From Streptomycetales bacterium (GTDB lineage: Bacteria; Actinomycetota; Actinomycetes; Prado026): a DNA stretch of 8,997 bases. Position 1 is the stretch's first letter; each line of letters begins with the position of its first letter. Location: the NCBI GenBank assembly GCA_025361995.1, contig JANYIP010000207.1, forward strand, positions 1 to 8,997, in the 5' to 3' direction. The notes under the pieces are model-generated. The model was not told the origin of the DNA. It saw only the letters and a list, made by a program, of their open reading frames with translations, and ran no database searches. Position numbers and translations under genes: made by a program. Below, in pieces: positions 7,361-8,997 of this stretch.

Positions 7361-8997
7361 ATGCCCCCGCTCTCGCGACGTGCGTTGCGCAAGGCGCGCG
7401 CCGTCGTCGGCACCCTGCGGCACGGGCCCCGTCAGCTGCTGGCGCTGCGGCTGCGCTCGGCCGGGCTGGTCGACCGCGGATGGTACGAGCTGCAGACCCG
7501 GCGACGCTGGCGCTCGGACCTCGCGGCGGCGCTGCACTACCTCAGCCACGGACGGCGGGCCGGGCTGAGCCTGCACCCGCTGCTCGAGCCCGAGTGGATC
7601 GCCCCGGTCGGGTGGCGGGCGCGGGCCGAGCCGATCCAGACCTACCTCGGCGGCCGGTCCTGGCACGCCGGGCCGCACCCGGCCTTCGACGACGCGACGT
7701 ACCTCGCCGAGAACCCGCGAGCGGGCGCGCACCCGGGAGGGGTGCTGGGTCACTTCTTGCGCTACCACGGCGCCGACGACCCGCTGCCGGTGCCGGCGGG
7801 CACCGCACCGACGACGCTGCGACAGCTGCGCGAGCGGCTCGACGCGGCGCTCGGCGGCATCAACGCCGCGGCCGAGGTCCGCGGCGTCCGTACCTCCACC
7901 GGCTGGGACCTAGACGCGGACGCGGCGTACGTGGCGCTGTGGTCGGCGGTCCAGCTCCCGATCGGCACCGACAGCCTGCTGGTCTCGATCGTGCTCCCTG
8001 TCCGCAACCGGCCCGAGCAGGTACGGGCGGCCGTGGAGTCCGTGCAGGCGCAGACCTTCAGCGGGTGGGAGCTCCTGGTGATCGACGACGGGTCGACCGA
8101 CTCGACCCCTGACGTGGTCGCCGGACTCGCCGAGCTGGACCCGCGGATCCGGCTGATCCGGATCGAGCCGTCCGGGGCGAGCGTGGCGCGCAACGCCGGC
8201 CTGGCCGCCGCGCGCGGCCGGTTCGCGGCCTTCCTGGACTCCGACAACGCGTGGGTGCCGCACTTCCTGGCGGTCACCCTCGCCGCGATGACGACGCAGG
8301 GCCTGCGCGCTGCCTACGCGGTGGTCGAGCTGCGGGGACCCGCCGGGACCCGGTATCTCGCCCACGCCGGGACCCGTGCGGACCTCGCGTTCTCCAACCA
8401 CATCGACCTCAACGTGTTCGTCGCCGAGCTGGCCCTGGTCCACCAGGCCGGGGACTTCGATCCGGCGCTGCGTCGGATGATCGACTGGGATCTCGCGCTA
8501 CGCGCCGCTGCCCTCGAGGTGCCGGTCCTGCTGCCCTTCGTCGGCGTGCACTACACCGACGACAGTGGGCACGGCGACCGGATCAGCGTCCGCGAGCCGT
8601 CGTCCTGGGGTGAGGTGGTGCTGGCGAAGAACCTGGTCGACTGGGCAGCCCTGGCCAGGTCGGTCGACCAACGCTCGGAGCCGCTCACGTCGCTGGTCGT
8701 CAGCGTCCAGGACGAGTGGGCGCACGCAGTGACTCTGGTCGACCGCGCGCTGGCCGTCGGCGAGCACGCGGCGAGCGACTCCGACACCCCGAACCCGTGG
8801 ACCCGCAACGTCGAGGTCGTCCTGGTCGACCGCGCCTCCCGCCCCGCCACCACCCGCCTGCTGGTCGGAAGGTACGGAGCGGACCCCCGGGTCCGGAGCA
8901 CCCGTCAGCCGCGCGACGGGCGGGTCGCGCTGGCCTGGTGCGAGGGGCTCGCGCTGACCACCGGCTCCGTGGTCGTCCTGGTGGACGCGGGCTGCAC
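7361..8997 (+). CDS. Second large family-2 glycosyltransferase, 3' end cut by the window
   Basis: The frame is open from the ATG at 7361 to the window end (545 codons), so the protein is incomplete. It is a paralogue of the protein at 2665-5274 with the same order: basic N-terminus (RRALRKARAVVG), a module with WYELQ, HYLSHG, HPAFDDATYL and HPGGVLGHFL, and then a GT2 domain. That domain has VSIVLPVRN (208-216), DDGSTDST (242-249), the metal-binding DSD (293-295) and DWDLALRA (375-382), and looks active. A second GT2-like region starts near 444 (SLVVSVQDEW). There DNGS is replaced by DRAS (490-493), the NLNFALGSN segment by RVALAWCEG, and the NND position by VDAG. It therefore probably does not bind metal-sugar nucleotide in the normal way. 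The role is probably in glycan assembly and the donor is unknown. Divergent from rmlC. Confidence 0.88.
   Translation, partial: MPPLSRRALRKARAVVGTLRHGPRQLLALRLRSAGLVDRGWYELQTRRRWRSDLAAALHYLSHGRRAGLSLHPLLEPEWIAPVGWRARAEPIQTYLGGRSWHAGPHPAFDDATYLAENPRAGAHPGGVLGHFLRYHGADDPLPVPAGTAPTTLRQLRERLDAALGGINAAAEVRGVRTSTGWDLDADAAYVALWSAVQLPIGTDSLLVSIVLPVRNRPEQVRAAVESVQAQTFSGWELLVIDDGSTDSTPDVVAGLAELDPRIRLIRIEPSGASVARNAGLAAARGRFAAFLDSDNAWVPHFLAVTLAAMTTQGLRAAYAVVELRGPAGTRYLAHAGTRADLAFSNHIDLNVFVAELALVHQAGDFDPALRRMIDWDLALRAAALEVPVLLPFVGVHYTDDSGHGDRISVREPSSWGEVVLAKNLVDWAALARSVDQRSEPLTSLVVSVQDEWAHAVTLVDRALAVGEHAASDSDTPNPWTRNVEVVLVDRASRPATTRLLVGRYGADPRVRSTRQPRDGRVALAWCEGLALTTGSVVVLVDAGC

Noticed and set aside
7264..8112. 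Plus-strand open frame overlapping the start of the second large glycosyltransferase
   Set aside because: Its translation is low complexity with no motifs, and the frame starting at 7361 carries a good ribosome binding site and full GT2 motifs.

Overview
The window is very GC-rich DNA with strong G/C bias at third codon positions, GTG as well as ATG starts, and genes that overlap by 1 to 4 bases. This fits a high-GC actinobacterium. The genus cannot be fixed from the sequence. All of it is a cell-surface polysaccharide locus that makes dTDP-L-rhamnose and uses it, or related sugars, to build a glycan. I found no RNA genes, insertion sequences, CRISPR arrays or transporters.

Left arm, plus strand (1-5274): four genes without gaps. 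They are the 3' part of rmlB (dTDP-glucose 4,6-dehydratase), rmlD (dTDP-4-dehydrorhamnose reductase), a methyltransferase with an N-terminal four-cysteine cluster, and an 869-residue protein with two family-2 glycosyltransferase domains. All three junctions are start/stop overlaps, so translation is probably coupled.

Middle, minus strand (6603-5299 and 7226-6600): rmlC (dTDP-4-dehydrorhamnose 3,5-epimerase) followed, with a 4-base overlap, by a GT-B type glycosyltransferase. This pair converges on the left arm with a 24-base gap.

Right arm, plus strand (7361 to the window end): a second large two-domain glycosyltransferase, divergent from rmlC across a 134-base intergenic region and cut by the window end. 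It is a clear paralogue of the left-arm glycosyltransferase, but the visible part of its second domain lacks the motifs that define an active GT2 site.

Working model: RmlB, RmlC and RmlD (with RmlA presumably encoded outside) supply dTDP-L-rhamnose. The three glycosyltransferases assemble a rhamnose-containing chain on the cytoplasmic face of the membrane. The methyltransferase may modify or cap a sugar. Export and polymerisation functions are not in this window. Main points of interest: the degenerate second GT2 domain of the right-arm protein, a remnant of a third domain at the C-terminus of the left-arm one, similar basic tails on several of these enzymes, and a 9-bp tandem repeat that sets the N-terminus of the methyltransferase.
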